64,000 bases of DNA from Simmondsia chinensis (GCA_018398585.1 JAGTTD010000020.1:21610350-21674349), one strand, 5' to 3'; shown: positions 34,836-46,541, counted from the first letter of the stretch. Notes: generated by a model not told the origin, from the letters alone. A program made the numbers and translations.

Positions 34836-35539
34836 ATAACATTAAAGGGATACGAGTTGGCCCATACTGCCAACAAGATAGCCAAAGGCTATTTTCCATT
34901 GGACGAAGGTGTCCAAGAGCCCGAAGTTCGCTCCATACCACACAACCAGTGCAAACCACAAGAGCCCAAAGCTTGCTCCAAAAACCAAAAAGGGAGAAGC
35001 AAACAAGAAAAACGCACCTGGGAGCAGAAGGCTTACATGCAACATTACCTCCCTCTTCAGGAAGTTGGGGTAGTTCCATGCAGCTGCAAAAATCCTTGAA
35101 GACACTCAACAAATACAGGGGATGACCCATCTACCTCTTAAAAACCAAAGACGGCCACCCGACGGTGATTAACAGGCAGCAGCCTTGCCATGCACAATCC
35201 ATGGTCTCTGACTAAGCACCCCACACCCCTTTCGGGCCACAAAACCAGCCAAACGAGACCGCCAATGGACAACGTACCACTACCTCGCTGAAGTACTCTC
35301 TCCTGCAACACCTTAGCCGGAGTTGGACCACTAGAGTGCTAGCCACGTGCCACCACGCGCGGCCGACATGGCCATCAGCACTGTTCATCCTCCTTCTCCC
35401 TCTCATAACGTTACACATTCTTTGGTTATCCTCACCCACTCAGTGGAAATTCATCCTCTTGCGACACCGTAGCTGAAGGCGCTCTACCGGAGGCCAAGTC
35501 ACATGCGACCATCAGGGCCAAGTGCACTGTTCATCTTCT

Positions 35540-35572
35540 CTTTATCTCCCCCCCCCCCCCCCCCCCCCCCCC
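35540..35572. repeat. Poly(C) tract in LINE leader
   Basis: A run of more than 20 C at about 35548-35572 within the LINE 5' region. The flanking 35240-35700 is three imperfect repeats of about 150 bp, each with a CTCCACCGGAGG-like and a CACTGTTCATC-like core. Confidence 0.7.
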
Positions 35573-35713
35573 ACAATCGTATCCCTCTTTTCAGCCATCC
35601 CTAACCACGCCTAAGTTGTTCTCCGTCCAGCGATGCCGGATCTGGAGCCGCTCCACCGGAGGTGACGTCATGCACGGCCGCCCCGTGGCCAAATCCCTCC
35701 CATCTTACTCTCT

Positions 35714-36710
35714 CAGTATTATTATTGTAATCATGTATTAAATCAATATTTTATATAAAAATTGTTAGATTCTTACAAAAATTTATCCAATGCTAGCACA
35801 TGGTACATACAAGCAAGGTTGTTAAAATCGGCATTCTACTTCGAATCGGTAGGGGCTTTTAGAATTGGAATTGTAGAATCGAATAGAAAATCATAAGATT
35901 CTACTAAATGTATATTATAATTTTTTTAATATTAATATCAGTTATATAGTTCAAAAAATTATTAACAAGACCTTTACTTGTATGGGTATATATTCGAAAT
36001 ATAATTAAATGTGATTAAATATTATCATGCAAGAAAAATGTGTAATTTTATGCTACAATAATCACAAGAGCTTTTAGTATAGAAACTGTTGATCGAACTT
36101 TATATTAAGGTTAAAACATAAAACTAAACTTAATTTAAGTTTTTTTAAAGTATATAACGCTTAATTAACTTTCTTGTACTTCAAATTAAGACAGTAAGTT
36201 CTTTAACAATGTATGCTCATTTTTTTACATTTTAACTTTTTATTTGTAAATGTTGGTAGGATCGAGGTCGGATTGGTAAAATCGTGAAATCGTGTTATAA
36301 TTTTATCCGTTAGGTTCATGTAATATCAATGAATCGTAAGATTTTGCGAAATTAAGATTCTATTTAAGATTCAGATCGATCGGCAATCGTGAAATCGTAG
36401 AATCGCAAGATTCTAAGATTCAAATCGGGATTTTAATAACCATGCATACATAGCCTCAAAGTACCTCATTCTATATTTTGAAACGTTAGAATACCTAGGT
36501 GATAAATACTTAAATCTTTGGGTACCTAAATAATAATTTTTTTATACAATATAATTTAGTATTAATACCATATTTTTATACATATAAATATTTTTTAACA
36601 TACCATGTAAAACATAATATCTATTATAAATGATATATATTTTTTTCATATAATATAAGATTAAGAATTCTTTTACTAAAAATCACCTTTATAAGAACTA
36701 CCTATATATT
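35714..36710. other. Segmental duplication block 2 (pairs with 58411-59400)
   Basis: Both places share GAATCGGTAGGGGCTTTTA, TTTACTTGTATGGGTATATA and the ATCGTGAAATCGT-type repeats in the same order. No gene visible. Confidence 0.85.
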
Positions 36711-38773
36711 CGGTTTCATGACTTGAATGAAGCTACAAGGGCTGTCAAGTCCATGAACGGGAGATAGGTTGCGGGTGTGAAACTCAGGGTGCAATGGGCA
36801 ACTCCAGTCAGAAGTGCAATTCCTACATACACTTGAGGCCGACCACAACTGAGCACGGCCCAGCAGGACAAAACCACATATACGACCCAAGACCGGGGGA
36901 GGACTCAACTAACCGAAGTGGGGTACATGCTAGCTTAGATCTTCCGAGGATTTCAGTGTCAAATTATAACAGGAGAGTTGAGGCATGGCTTAAGCAGTCA
37001 ATTATTGCCCGGTCCATTGTTGAGGTCAGTCTTGATGATGTTCTTACATTTATTACTGATAATGACCTTTACGGACTTTCACCTAAAGGCTTAAGCAACA
37101 ATGCCTTTATTGTGGTTTGTGATTCGATTGATACTATGGATGCCTACCTCGGCACCCGCAAGGAGATTCTCCAACGAATGTTCAGTGAAGTTTATAAATA
37201 CTCAGGAGAGACGCTTGGGTCCCTTAATAGAAGGGTCTGGCTTGAGATACACGGAATGCCGGTCCAGTGTTGGTCTAATGAGTACTTTGCCGATATCGCC
37301 AAACTCTGGGGGAGGTTCATTAGGGTGGATCCAAGAACATCCACTATGAGGTGCATGGACGTTGCTAGGATTCTGGTGGACACTTGCCACACAACATGTA
37401 TCCACCAGATAGTCCAGGTTCACCACAGTGGGGGAACCCGTTTGATCTTCGTTAAAGAAGGAAGCTCTGCATTGTTACAGGACTACTCCCCAAGCGTTGT
37501 GTCCAGAACCGCATCTACTAGATTAGAGTGGGAGCAGGCCTTTTCCACATCATATCCCCCTCAAGGGAACGAGTGCACGACTGTGATAAGGCATTCATCA
37601 CAGATTCTACCTTCTCCGCATCTGATGCCTTAGCGCTTTGATATTAGTGAGGAGTCTAGAACTCCTGCCCTGTTGTTGACAAATGAAGGGACGGAAGTTG
37701 CTTGGCAGCCGTCTGGTCATGTTTCCCTCCACCGAAATGGCCAAATCATTGGGAGATAGGCCCCGCAGCCACTGATCATGCATGCCGGGCCTTGTGCTTC
37801 ACGGCGGGTGGCTCATCCCCCTCTGCTACTGCCACGGGCTGTGAGTGGTGAAGATCCAGAGATTCAACATCATGCCCAGAAAACCGCGCCTATTACCGAT
37901 ACTCGGGAAAGTAATAGTGAAAATGAGTCTACAGCATCTGGGCCTGAGTTCCCTCCAGGTTTCGAACCCATTGCAGAAATGGGTAACTCTAAAGCTGAGG
38001 ATAGTATGTTGTCGTGTCAGCAAGATGCAGCTCCTTCCATGGGAGGGCCTAGCTCGGGCTGGAGAATAAAAGAAAAAGTGCCCTCAACAAGAAAACAGAG
38101 AAAAGTGATTAAGCGCAAGATGAAGGATAGAGAGAAGCGAGAGCTGCAAGACTTCCTCAAGGATATGTCTCCTACAACTAATGCTGGAAAATCACCTAAG
38201 TCAGCGAAGAAGAAGAAGAAAAACCGAAATAGGGGTAATCGAATCCAGAAAATCACGGAAGAAGTTTATGATGAGAGGATCCAGACTGCGGAGCGAGTTA
38301 TAGAGATAGGGCAAAGGGTGGGCATCAACTTCGATGGTTTCAACCCGGTTGAGGTGGCTGACATCCTTGCTCATTGATTTGGCTTGTGTGGTTTGGGCCT
38401 GTTTCAAGCGGTTGTTTCTGGTTGTTGTTGGGGTTTCCGTGTTTGTTGGTTTAGCTCCGGCTCCTTAGTGGCGTTTGTGTTTTGTTTTTGTTTGGCCATT
38501 TGTCTGTGTGCTTTCTAGGTTTGCCGTTTCGGTTGTCTGTCTGGGTTTTTGTCTTCTTTGGGTCCGCTTGCGTCGTTTTTTGTGGTTGTGTTGGTCTCCT
38601 GTCGGGTCTTTGCCTCTCCGTGTTCCTTTTGCTTCATTTGAGGTTCTGTTTTTTCTTTTTCTTTTGTTGTTTTTGTTTTTTGGTCGTCTTTCGGCTAGCT
38701 TCAGGCCTCATTTTTCGAGTTTGCCTGTCTTGTATCGGCACTCCGATGTCACTTATCGGAAAAAAAAAAAAAA
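36711..38773 (+). mobile_element. ORF1-only LINE, 5'-truncated, second copy
   Basis: Begins inside the RRM (TTCGGTTTCATGACTTGAAT), continues through the DUF4283-like region to the basic C-terminus, then a T/G-rich 3' UTR and an A tail at 38760-38773. No endonuclease or RT. The C-side duplicate at 59400 lacks this insertion, so it arrived after the B/C duplication. Confidence 0.82.
36794..38377 (+). pseudogene. LINE ORF1-like protein, second copy
   Basis: Two open parts in one frame (36794-37633, 37778-38377) are separated by a TAG at 37631-37633 and further stops near 37650 and 37757. The first holds RRVWLEIHGMPVQCWSNEYF, IAKLWGRFIRVD and ARILVDTCHTTC. The second is Ser/Pro-rich, then strongly basic (AKKKKKNRNRGNR), ending VGINFDGFNPVEVADILAH. 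Better preserved than the copy in GH3 A; the RRM is cut at its RNP1 end. Confidence 0.82.
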
Positions 38774-38905
38774 CTAAGGTCAATCGGTCTCGCTTAATTT
38801 TACTCAATGATATACAATTGGTAGACTAAGGCTGCATTTCTGTGAGGTGTGACACTGATGGAGCAGAGGAATTTCACAACCGCTAATGCTTTCTCTGATA
38901 TCAAT

Positions 38906-39280
38906 TGTTAGGACCACTTACGAATCACCGAAACACAAGTTAAAATAGCAAACATAATAAAGGAAATGGGGGAAAAGTTTGAGACACCGGAATTTACATG
39001 GTTCAGTCGAAGCCTACGTCCACGGAGGAGAAGCAACATATTCCAATATTAGAATAGAGGTATTACAAAAAAAAATTTACACTCGCACTCTATCGCTCAC
39101 AGTTTGTACTACATTTTTATCTTTTACTCTCAACCCCTTGCCTAAACCATGGCATAAGTGAGCCTATTTATATGCTTCTACAATCATAATACCTGGGACC
39201 CAAGAGTCACCATCATTAGGCACCAATAAATTCAGTCATGAATTAGTGGTTTAGAATACCATCAGTCTCCAATTTTAACA
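38906..39280 (-). repeat. LTR remnant with adjacent PBS-like sequence
   Basis: Inverted ends TGTTAGG and TTTAACA. On the minus strand the LTR is followed by TTGATATCAGAG, close to the tRNA-Met PBS. It contains the phrase ACATGGTTCAGTCGAAGCCT. It is present at the same place in the C-side block (59482-59868), so it is older than that duplication. Confidence 0.5.
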
Positions 39281-39429
39281 CTCACCTCTACCCTATTTAT
39301 ACTTCTGGTTTGTTTCATTTTAATATTGCTAATTGAGCACCATTTGATGTGTATTTGTTTCTCCCCACTTTAATCAAATGTGTGGCTCATAATTCACCAT
39401 CTCATAATATGTGTATATATATATATATA

Positions 39430-39590
39430 TTTTTATAATTAATGGCATAGCCGACGTACAAGCAGACAACTCGACAAAGCGAGCCCTGAGCCACCCTGTA
39501 AACAGAGTGGGTACAAAAAGACAAAAAACTGAAACAAACAGGGAGAAACAAAACACATATATATGTGTGTGTGTATATATATATATATAA
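39430..39590 (-). mobile_element. LINE 3' UTR fragment, B copy only
   Basis: The sequence around ACAAGCAGACAACTCGACAA resembles the LINE 3' end at 29720-29800. It lies between TA-rich runs. At the matching position in C (59990-60026) there is only a (TA)n run, so this is an insertion specific to B. Confidence 0.6.
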
Positions 39591-40151
39591 AATAAATTGC
39601 ACATTAGTATTCTCAAGTTTAGTATATTAATTTTGTAATCCACAAACTTTGTAAAATAATTTTTAGTTTAAAGGTTACACTTACTTAATAAAGTAGTCCA
39701 AATGGCAGCGTGAAAGGCACAAATAGGGCTCTTATCCGACTCTTCAGTAGCAGTTTTACAACATTGTTGTTTGTATGTGTCATATGGGGAATAGCGAAGG
39801 AATGATGAGTTTACCAACAAATAATGAATAATTTTACACTTTTTCTCACCGCCATTTGGACTACTTTATTAAATGCATATAACTTTTGGACTATAAAATT
39901 ATTCCACAAAATTTGTGGACTAAAATATTAATTAAATTAAACCTCAGAATACAATATATAATTTACCCTTAATCATATTATTTAAAATTCAAAAAATTAC
40001 ATAAAATAGTATAATGTCATACAAGAATTCAAAAAACCATAAAGATAGTGTAATTCATACCAGTGTTGCATATTAAAAACCTTGTAATAGAGTAGGAATA
40101 TCATAATGAAAGGCCTAAATTCCTACTAACAAAACTCAATGCGTTACATAA

Positions 40152-40337
40152 GAGGGCACCAACACGCAAGTACTAGATCCATTACAACTTTGAAGTTAAG
40201 CATGCTTGGGCAAGAGTAGTACCAAGATGGGTGACCACGTAGGAAGTCTTCGTGTTGCACTCCTCAGGTTGGGGGTTCTCGGAAATAGCCTTCCTTCAGG
40301 GTCCTAAAGAGGGAAAAAGCTGCGTACATTCACCTTC
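40152..40337 (+). mobile_element. 5S-rRNA-headed SINE, shared with the C-side block
   Basis: The 5S-like head (GAAGTTAAGCATGCTTGGGC, GATGGGTGACCACGTAGGAA, GTGTTGCACTCCT) is followed by the SINE body with GGCTGCGTACAT-like AGCTGCGTACATTCACC. Matches 60585-60795 at the orthologous place. The distal tail is shortened. Confidence 0.7.
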
Positions 40338-40339
40338 AT

Positions 40340-41666
40340 TGTAATAAGGGCGTTGAATGTACTACATTCACCTAATGTCCAACAAATTTTTATATATTTA
40401 ATCTCCAACAAATCTTGGCCGTCCATTACAATCGAGGGCCGGAATTCGCCCTTCTCTCATTCTCACCCTCTCATAAGAACGCCACCATATATATATAATA
40501 ACTATGTTATTCGTATATCATAAACATAGTTAGAATTATAAAAATTATCAGCAAACAGTTAGAATTATGAAATAATATTAAACTGAAAAACCACCAAGTT
40601 ATGAAAATATTTGTTCAAAAACTTGAGATTGTATAACTTAGGGCTTTACAAATGGTATAAAGTACGTTCATGACATATGTATCACGACTTTATTTAAAAA
40701 TAAACAACACATGACATGGAGTCATTCAAAGTGTAAAATTCAGCCATGCATTGCACGGGAAATCACTAGTTTTTGATATAATGTTAAAGACTCCACATGT
40801 GAATCGAGTTGAATCTTACATAAAACTTGTGAGAGAAAAGAAGATATTAATATATAAGCATAGTGGGTTATTCCACCTTATGCCAATTGGTTTTAGGATG
40901 GAAGCTCATTAGAGGATATAATAGAATATCTTTTCCATCATAGGATTGGATCTTGGAGAAATGAAAAATTAAACGTCACATAATGTTTTAAAGCAGCAAA
41001 TATTTTCACCGTAGCAGGATGTTGTCGAGAAGCATGTAATACGACAGGCAAAATTGCTTTTTTCATGACGCAAATCTTTTACTTTTACTTGGGTGAACTG
41101 ACATTGATCTTAGAAAACCTGATCATGGGCGAACTGACCTCGTTATAAGGACAAAACTAAACTTAACTTGGGTGAACAAATAAGTAGGTCATTTTTTCAG
41201 GGGACAGTTTACAACATAAGTAGGCGGAGTTGGACAATGGGAGATTTGAATTAGCACTGGGAACACTTGTCTTAGGTTCAAGATAAAATTCGGTACCTAA
41301 AATGTCTACAAGATCTATCATTTGGAGTTAGTTTTGTGATGGCCTTGAGCCCTAAGTGGTGCTCTAGGAGTCGGGTCTTGAGTCTCTAAGTGTTAGGCTC
41401 AAAAATCAGGTGCCGATACTCAGGTTATTTGTTTTAGATGCCAAGCCTTAAGCATGTAGATGTCATTGAAAGAATTGTACAAAAAAACTATAGTGAGATT
41501 TTTCGGTACGCACCGTTTTTTTTATGAATCAACCAAACAATTTTGATCCTTGTTCAACGAACACTTTTAGCGATTTATCGATAATATCTATACCTTGATT
41601 ATTCAAATAAGATTTCATTTATCATTAATTCCAAAAATAATATTTCATTGACATTTATGTCACGCT
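40340..41666. other. 3' flank of GH3 B, no gene
   Basis: The sequence aligns with 61080-61988 downstream of GH3 C and, more weakly, with 4380-5348 downstream of A. No feature beyond this homology. Confidence 0.7.
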
Positions 41667-42259
41667 TTACTCTGTCTTCTTTTGCCATTCCTTGTGCCCC
41701 GGAATCCATTTGGGGCATTTTGGGCTAAAATGACTAGATACAACCTGAGAGTTCATAAGCTCAACAAGCGGCTCTTGTTTGATACACCGGGGTGTCTTGT
41801 ACTGCAACAACGACGCACCATGGCTAATGGCATAGTCCATGAGTGCATCAAACACACCATTTTCGACCACCCTGATCTCCAACGGCCCTATCGACTTGTC
41901 GGCTGCTCTGCCTTGACGGTACACACTATTCAACGACTCCTCAATAGTTAAGCAACATTGTTCAAATACACTTGGTGAAATGGGGTTGGCACCATCTTGG
42001 CAAATATCAAAGAACAGAACATAGTGGCCTGGTATTGTAGTTGTATCAGCATAGCTTGTGTATTCAGTTAAAGTGGCACCAAATGGTGAGAGATGCATGA
42101 CTACGGCATTTTGTATGGCAGTTTGGAGCTCAGCTTCATCGGTCTTGTCAGATTCAATACTCAAGGCAGCACCTTTGCGACAGATGAATTTGAATTGAGG
42201 AGCCTTGTGCTTGAATCCGACTACTTGAAGGATGTCTCCTACACAGTAGCGGTATAGTC
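41667..42259 (-). pseudogene. GH3: GH3 B exon 4
   Basis: Acceptor TCGATAG at 42260, stop TAA at 41667-41669. Open for its full 593 nt. Encodes YRYCVGDILQVVGFKHKAPQ, SIESDKTDEAELQ, YTSYADTTTIPGHY and SIGPLEIRVV, all typical GH3 C-terminal blocks. Confidence 0.92.
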
Positions 42260-42580
42260 CTATCGAGAAATGCAATTGCATGAGTATGTCTCATCAGCTT
42301 AAGTTACAATGAAAATTTTCACCCATTATGGAAGGAAAAAGAAACCAAAAGTGGCTCAGTGTACGAGGATCCCATAAAAGTAAGGCGTATGTTAAGTGGG
42401 AGAAAGTGTGATCTCCACTTCCGGGGACAGACTATACGAAACGAAGTAATAATGTTTCTACTGTTAACATCACATGTGAATCTCGTGGTAAAACTTCACC
42501 TAATATTAATTGGTTTTGGGAACATATCAAAGCCAAGTAGCCAATTATGTATACCTCTCATGTCAGTTCCTTATTTCATA

Positions 42581-42865
42581 TGTTAGAATATAAAACTATT
42601 CCTCGACCGTCACTTATCAGCTTAAACTTTTGGGAAAGATGGTTTCTTGACATAATATTGGAGTCTTAAGACTAAGAGGTCACCGAGTTCGAATCCTAAT
42701 AGCCCCAATTTTAATATTAACAAAATTAAGATATGATGTGAGCTTGCGCAATATTTATGTTTCAAGTCCACTGGGCATTCGCATGAGGGGACATGTTAGA
42801 ATATAAAACTACTCATGGGCCTTCACCCATCAGCTTAAGTTTTTGAGAAAGATATTACCTTGATA
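42581..42865 (+). mobile_element. TRIM retrotransposon with 72-bp LTRs in GH3 B intron 3
   Basis: Direct terminal repeats 42581-42652 and 42794-42865 begin TGTTAGAATATAAAACT. The left repeat is followed by a PBS-like TAATATTGGAGTC and the right is preceded by the purine tract GCATGAGGGGACA. Flanks TCATA and TCACA. No coding capacity. The same insertion is in intron 3 of copy C but not of A. Confidence 0.8.
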
Positions 42866-43083
42866 TCACATACATGACCCAATGAAAATTAAAAGTTTGT
42901 AAGTGCTTCTATAACTAAAATTATTGTACTGTACAACTAAACATATTTATAAAACCATATACACATTGAAAATAATCCAAGTATTTAAATCTACGATTGT
43001 ATATATGGTTGTGAAAGACTTCAACAAGCTCATATAGGTCAATTCCTTGGGTTGGGCCTAAAGTCAAATGATATTTCACATAC

Positions 43084-44006
43084 CTGCATAAGTGGTGACA
43101 ACAAGCTCGTACTCGTGCCCCAACTTGACATCAACAAGATCAACCAACCGCTTTGAGTCGTGGTTCGGAACAGGCCCTTTGTCACTAAAACCATCATCAT
43201 CACTCTTATACACCGGCAAGAACTCAAACTACGCCATTGTAGGAATCAAAGTATAGGTCACTTCGGTTGGCTTACAAAGTGGGTTCAGGTTAAGTCCAAA
43301 GTAGCATTCAGAGGACGCATAAAGAGTGCTAGCTATTGGTACCCCACCTCCATAATATTCCAGTGTTATAACATATTGCGCCATCGCCCCCGATACTATT
43401 GCTTCAATGTACTTCGTGTGCGGCCACAATCTCGGTATAATACCTTTCCACGACCCCTTCTTGCATTCTGCCTCGATAAACCCAGCTAACCCAGGATTTG
43501 GTTTCAGAATCTTCATAACCGCCTCTCTGAGAGAAGGGTCAGTGATCTGAGGGTTCAACATCCCAGTTCGGATATCCTCACACAGATAAACCCAGTTCTT
43601 CTCTAAAAACCTAACAACCCGAATCAACACAGAAGCGAAAATGGACCCAACCCGAGTGACCTCCAAGTTTAGGAATAAGCCACACAGCAATTGGGTGTAC
43701 ATAGACTGAAATGAGTCTAGGCAGAGAATGGCCTCATTAGGGGAGGTCTTATTTGAATAAGGGTCATTTTGGGTGCCCTTAGAAAGGGACATTTTGTAGT
43801 AGGAAGTTAAGGCAGGTTGAGCTACAAGGCCAGATGGGGTGTTGGAATGGGACTTTATGAACAAAAAGTACATGCCTTTGCCTTTGTCTAAATTTGGTAC
43901 AAATTGGGTCATAATTGGGACCATAAGACTATAAAAGAATTCCCTTCTCTTTTGTTCGTCTTCGGTTATCGGCATTAGCTTTCTCTCTCCACCCGATGTC
44001 CCCGAG
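43084..44006 (-). pseudogene. GH3: GH3 B exon 3 carrying the TAG codon
   Basis: Acceptor TTTGCAG at 44007, donor GCAG|GTATG. 923 nt encode [66 protein letters not shown] and LIPTMA, then TAG, then FEFLPVYKSDDDGF in the same frame down to VTTYAG. Confidence 0.92.
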
Positions 44007-44404
44007 CTGCAAAACGGGCAAAAGGTTCACGTACTGTTAGAGGTGTAAAGGAACTAAATGTTTACTCGTGTTCAAAATCGATTAGGGCTCGTTTGTGCTT
44101 GTCTTATGGTTTTAATGGTTTATCCAGTTGAGTTTGAGTATGTTTGACAAGTTTAATAAGTCAAATTTGAACAAAGGATATTCGATTCATTAATATCATG
44201 AACGGTTGATATAGGCTCGTTATGATGTCTCAGATAAGTCTACTAAGTAAAATTATGCGCTCCCCACTGTACTAAAAAGTTTTAAAAAAAATTCCATGCT
44301 ACCTATACCCCTTTATACCATTCCAAATTCTAACCCAATTTTTACATCCAAACCTATAATAAATGGAGGAGGTTGTAATCCAACCCATACTCTGCCCTTG
44401 CCCA

Positions 44405-44970
44405 ACACGCTTGTGCCCTAGTGGCTAGGGGTGTATTTAAGCCGAGTCGAGCCCAAGCTTTCCAGGCTCGAGGCTTGGCTTGTTAGTTTTAAGCTTGGCT
44501 CCCAAGCTCACAGGGCTTTGAAAATTCAGGCTCGAGCTCGGCTCGTCAAAGCCTGGGGTTTAGCTCCATGTAAGCTCGGTGAGCTTTAAACTAGGCTTGT
44601 AATATTTCAGCTCATTTAAGCTCAATATAGGCTCGTTTTGGCCCATTTAAACTTGGGCTTGGCTCATTTAGGCTCTAATATGGTTTCATTGGGCAATATT
44701 TAAGTAAATATATCATACTAAAAAAAGTTTTCTTAGGCTGGTTTAAGCTCACGAGCCTACAAGCTCAAACTTCAGTAAGCTTATGCTCGGCTCGAGCTCA
44801 AAGTGAGCTAAGTTTTTCGAGTTTTATGACGAGCCAACTCACGAGGGCTTGTGACCCGACTTAGCTCATTTAACCCTACTAGTGGCCGGGATACTTTACT
44901 TCATTTCCAGAGTCTTAGGTTTGAGGCATCTTTTCCCCTTCCCTATATAATGCCCTTACCACTTCTTTAC
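44405..44970 (+). mobile_element. tRNA-derived SINE-like element split by a hAT MITE
   Basis: The halves 44405-44425 and 44887-44970 join across the MITE target duplication into a tRNA-like head (GCCCTAGTGGCCGGGATAC, then a B-box-like GGTTTGAGGC) with a body resembling the SINE at 3425 (CCCCTTCCC followed by CCTTACCA). The 3' end is uncertain. Confidence 0.4.
44426..44878. mobile_element. hAT-type MITE with perfect 8-bp target duplication
   Basis: Starts TAGGGGTGTATTTAAGCCGA and ends GCTCATTTAACCCTA. Flanked by CTAGTGGC at 44418-44425 and 44879-44886. GAGCTC-rich arms related to the MITE at 16097. In GH3 B intron 2. Confidence 0.85.
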
Positions 44971-45035
44971 CAATTTTTTTAAAAAAGGAAGTAAAAAAAG
45001 GCTTACCCAGCCCAGTTAAAACCCAATAAGAAAGA

Positions 45036-46022
45036 GAATAATTTACCAAATTGGCATCTTTGGCAAAAATATTTACCAAAATGGCATAGTTGAAAAAATA
45101 TTTACCAAAATAGCACACTTTACTGTAGCATCAATAGGAAACGCCGTTTCAAACGGCGTTCGTTGGGTGTCCGTTAGGCGTCACCTCAAGGACGCCGTTA
45201 AACGTTAGACGACATACTTTTGTATAAAGTAGAAAAAATTAACAATCCTCCTAACTTAATTAACAATAAAATGATAAAATAAAGTAGAAAAAAAATTTAT
45301 GGAAAAAAAATTTAGTAGAGTTACATTATTTAATGTATAAAGTAATAAAAAGGGAAAAAATGCACTGTAATAATAGATTACAAAAACCCCCTGATGTAAT
45401 AAAAAAGGGTGTCGATGTGATCCGGGATATGTTGCGTTAATCCAAACTGACGCAACACTCTATCAGGGCAATGCAGCTCTACAATGCCAAAGCATATCAT
45501 TGGTCCCTGATATCGCCAGATATGACTCAACGAACGCCGTTTCAAACGGCGTTTCCTATTGACGCTACAGTAAAGTTTGCACATTTTGGTAAATATTTTT
45601 TCAACTATGCCATTTTGGTAATTTTTTTTTGCAAAAGGTGCCGCTTTGGTAATTTATTCTGCATTTTTTCCTTTTTATTACTTTATACATTAAATAATGT
45701 AACTCTACTAAATTTTTTTTCTACTTTATTTTATCATTTTATTGTTAATTAAGTTAGGAGGATTGTTAATTTTTTCTACTTTATACAAAGGTGTGTGGTC
45801 TAACGGCGTACGGAGGCCGTTTAACGGCGTCCGTTAGGAGTCGTCTAACGGCGTACGTACGCCGTTTGAAACGGCGTCCTTTAGGTGACGCCTAACGGAC
45901 GCCGTTTGAAACGGCGTTTCCTATTGACGCTACAGTAAAGTGTGCCATTTTGGTAAATATTTTTTTAACTATGCCATTTTGGTAAATATTTTTGCCAAAG
46001 ATGCCATTTTGGTAAATTATTC
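45036..46022. mobile_element. Foldback Mutator-like element 1 (987 bp)
   Basis: Starts GAATAATTTACCAAATTGGC and ends GGTAAATTATTC, with inverted arms of several hundred bp. Perfect 9-bp target duplication TAAGAAAGA at 45027-45035 and 46023-46031. The arms contain TTTACTGTAGC and palindromic AAACGCCGTTTCAAACGGCG blocks. A third copy of the right-end sequence lies inside (about 45529-45652), next to a plant-mobile-domain fragment. In GH3 B intron 2. Confidence 0.88.
45395..45530 (-). pseudogene. Captured plant mobile domain (PMD) fragment
   Basis: The minus-strand frame (within 45378-45584) reads SHIWRYQGPMICFGIVELHC followed by PDRVLRQFGL and an IPDH motif. This follows the conserved ICFxIVExHxPDRVxRQFGxxQ signature of the PMD (aminotransferase-like, MAIN/MAIL-type) family, which occurs in host genes and in Mutator elements. 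Only about 45 residues are present. The ends of the frame run into element repeats. Confidence 0.7.
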
Positions 46023-46039
46023 TAAGAAAGACCCAACAA

Positions 46040-46541
46040 TCCCATTAAGGCTTTATAATTGTCAGAGATAATGTAATGATTAGGCTGTCCATTTTAAATT
46101 AGAGGCATCGGGTTCAAAGCTCATCCCCACTTTAAAGACAGTCCATTTACTTGTAATGTATTGTTCAATATCGTTATAATTTATATTACATCAATTTAAT
46201 TATCTGTATAAATTATATTTTATGAATCTACTCCTACAATAATATTTGTGTAAGTTGGCCGTGGAATTTTCAATGGTGAGATCATGCATCTTAAGTTTTG
46301 TCAACGAGCGGATTTATATCGGGTCAATTGCTTCTGTTATAGTTGAACCGTTAAAAATTAGGCGAATCGACAATCATCAAAATACAGAGACAAATAATGT
46401 AAATAACTCCTTTATTTTATTTTAGTGTTCCTTTGTAAAAAAATTTACAAATTCACTCCCCGAAATATAAATACATATTAACTAACTGCTCAAGTGAAAT
46501 TGATTTAAATCCTTCATTTTATTTTAAATGTATATAAATCT
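46040..46541. other. Intron spacer, possible weak SINE head
   Basis: Between two foldback elements in GH3 B intron 2. GCATCGGGTTCAAAGCTCA near 46105 resembles a pol III B box, but no A box or tail is clear. Confidence 0.25.

Larger units (their letters stand above)
30690..35710 (-). mobile_element. L1-type LINE with endonuclease, RT and RNase H, decayed
   Basis: Minus-strand order: GC-rich 5' region (35710-34840) with a poly(C) tract and imperfect repeats, AP-type endonuclease (34835-33831), reverse transcriptase (33570-32000), zinc-binding region (31970-31200), RNase H-like domain (31205-30960) and an A-rich end (T-rich on plus, 30650-30711). The block interrupts the B-side duplication; the C-side copy (58365-58411) lacks it. 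Many frameshifts. Confidence 0.9.

Noticed and set aside
38475..38829. 115- and 100-codon Phe/Val/Cys-rich open frames
   Set aside because: T/G-rich 3' UTR of the ORF1-only LINE. Composition artefact.
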